A stretch of DNA of 11,352 nucleotides from CAXPZW01 sp964221845. GTDB lineage: Bacteria > Bacteroidota > Bacteroidia > Flavobacteriales_D > Sanyastnellaceae. The DNA is taken from NCBI GenBank assembly GCA_964221845.1, contig CAXPZW010000040.1:1-11352 (forward strand). The letters are read 5' to 3'. Positions 10,847 to 11,352 of this stretch are shown one piece after another (within the stretch, counting starts at the first letter, position 1; each line of letters opens with the position of its first letter). The translations under genes were made by a program, and so were the position numbers. The notes below the pieces were generated by a model. The model saw nothing but the letters and a program-made list of their open reading frames with translations, was not told where the DNA came from and did not search any database.

Positions 10847-11352
10847 CTAGGCGTGGTTCAGGCGGAAGGTCTTAGAGGCCTTCTCCATGGCAAAGGTGCC
10901 CTTGTGCTCTTCGCGCTTGAGGAAGTACTGGATCTCGCCAAGCACATCGTGCTGGCGCTCGGTGATCTCAGCGCTGAGGTGAATCTTGGCCGAGGCGATG
11001 CCCGCACCCAACACCGCCGGTTCGATGGGCCCTGCAAAGGTCATGGTGCCGCCACAGTTCTCCACTTTGCGGCGCATTTCCGCGTTGGGGAACACCAGGG
11101 CGCCGCCTGCAGCGGCAAATCCCTTGGCGAGTGAGGTGGTAAAATACAGGCGCTCGTGGAACGGGTACTTGTCCAGCACGTAGCCCTTGCCGTGTTGTCC
11201 GGCCCGGCCCAGCCCATGCCGTGGGCGTAGTCCACCTAGAAGTGGAACTTCTCGTACGCGTTGAGCAAGCGGTAAATCTCACCCAGCGGCGCAATGTCCC
11301 CGTGCATGGAGTAGATGCCGTCGACCAAGTACCACACCTTGTCGTGCGTTTT
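10847..11352 (-). pseudogene. Alpha-oxoamine synthase-family PLP enzyme, disrupted and partial
   Basis: The N-terminal part lies beyond the right edge. From 11352 the frame reads KTHDKVWYLVDGIYSMHGD, then APLGEIYRLLNAYEKFHF, clearly the fold-type I PLP family of BioF (AONS), Kbl and serine palmitoyltransferase. It then meets TAG (11238-11236) where family members have an aromatic residue (FHFYVDDAHG), reads DYAHGMGWAG with Tyr at the second Asp (11230-11228), and is thrown out of frame by a duplicated GCCGG (plus strand CCGGC at 11199-11203 and 11204-11208). In the shifted frame QHGKGYVLDKYP, the SLAKGFAAAGG segment with the probable Schiff-base Lys (codon 11125-11123) and ASAKIHLS follow, ending at TAG 10849-10847. 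Only about 91 residues follow that Lys, against about 150 in E. coli BioF/Kbl. Either a decaying gene or sequence error at a contig end; substrate not assignable. Confidence 0.7.

Overview
The window reads as a piece of a Bacteroidota chromosome, probably Flavobacteriales-like. The supporting signs are a protein with a C-terminal type IX secretion sorting domain, a DUF4494 gene (a family known from Bacteroidota), Bacteroidota-type -7 promoter boxes (TAnnTTTG or TAnnTTCG) and almost no Shine-Dalgarno sequences. Coding regions are moderately GC-rich and use G/C-ending codons heavily. Apart from the damaged gene at the right edge it looks like ordinary housekeeping and envelope chromosome: no tRNA, rRNA, CRISPR array, transposase or phage structural gene was seen.

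Layout, left to right. (1) 1-95 (-): start of a lipoprotein cut by the window edge. (2) 96-688: about 590 bp with no convincing gene, lower in GC, holding at most a 57-codon ORF and a weak hairpin. (3) 689-1249 (-): DUF4494 protein with a -7 box almost touching its start codon. (4) 1518-3280 (+): exported double-OmpA-domain protein, then an exported TraB/GumN-family protein, ended by a strong hairpin shared with the convergent genes. (5) 4931-3326 (-): compact operon of a DksA/TraR zinc-finger protein, an SLC30A9-like cation diffusion facilitator and a small four-helix membrane protein (phage holin family 4 / YvlD type). (6) 4970-7216 (-): 748-residue secreted protein with an N-terminal lectin-like domain, six cysteine-marked Ig-like repeats and a T9SS C-terminal domain. 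(7) 7351-8622 (+): small transaldolase of the TalC/FSA class and a YciO/YrdC-family protein joined stop-to-start. (8) 8829-10775 (+): complete gyrB behind a clear promoter and a leader that can fold into a nested stem-loop, ended by a perfect 28-bp palindromic terminator. (9) 10847-11352 (-): alpha-oxoamine synthase-family PLP enzyme broken by a stop codon and a 5-bp tandem duplication, and apparently short at the C-terminus.

No obviously new multi-gene system is visible. The points that most deserve a second look are the structured gyrB leader, the clustered lesions in the PLP enzyme gene at the contig end (real decay or sequence error), the set of -7 boxes so close to start codons that the mRNAs should be leaderless or nearly so, the cysteine-ladder lectin protein, the degenerate second OmpA domain, and active-site residues that make the annotated-as-FSA type enzyme a transaldolase.
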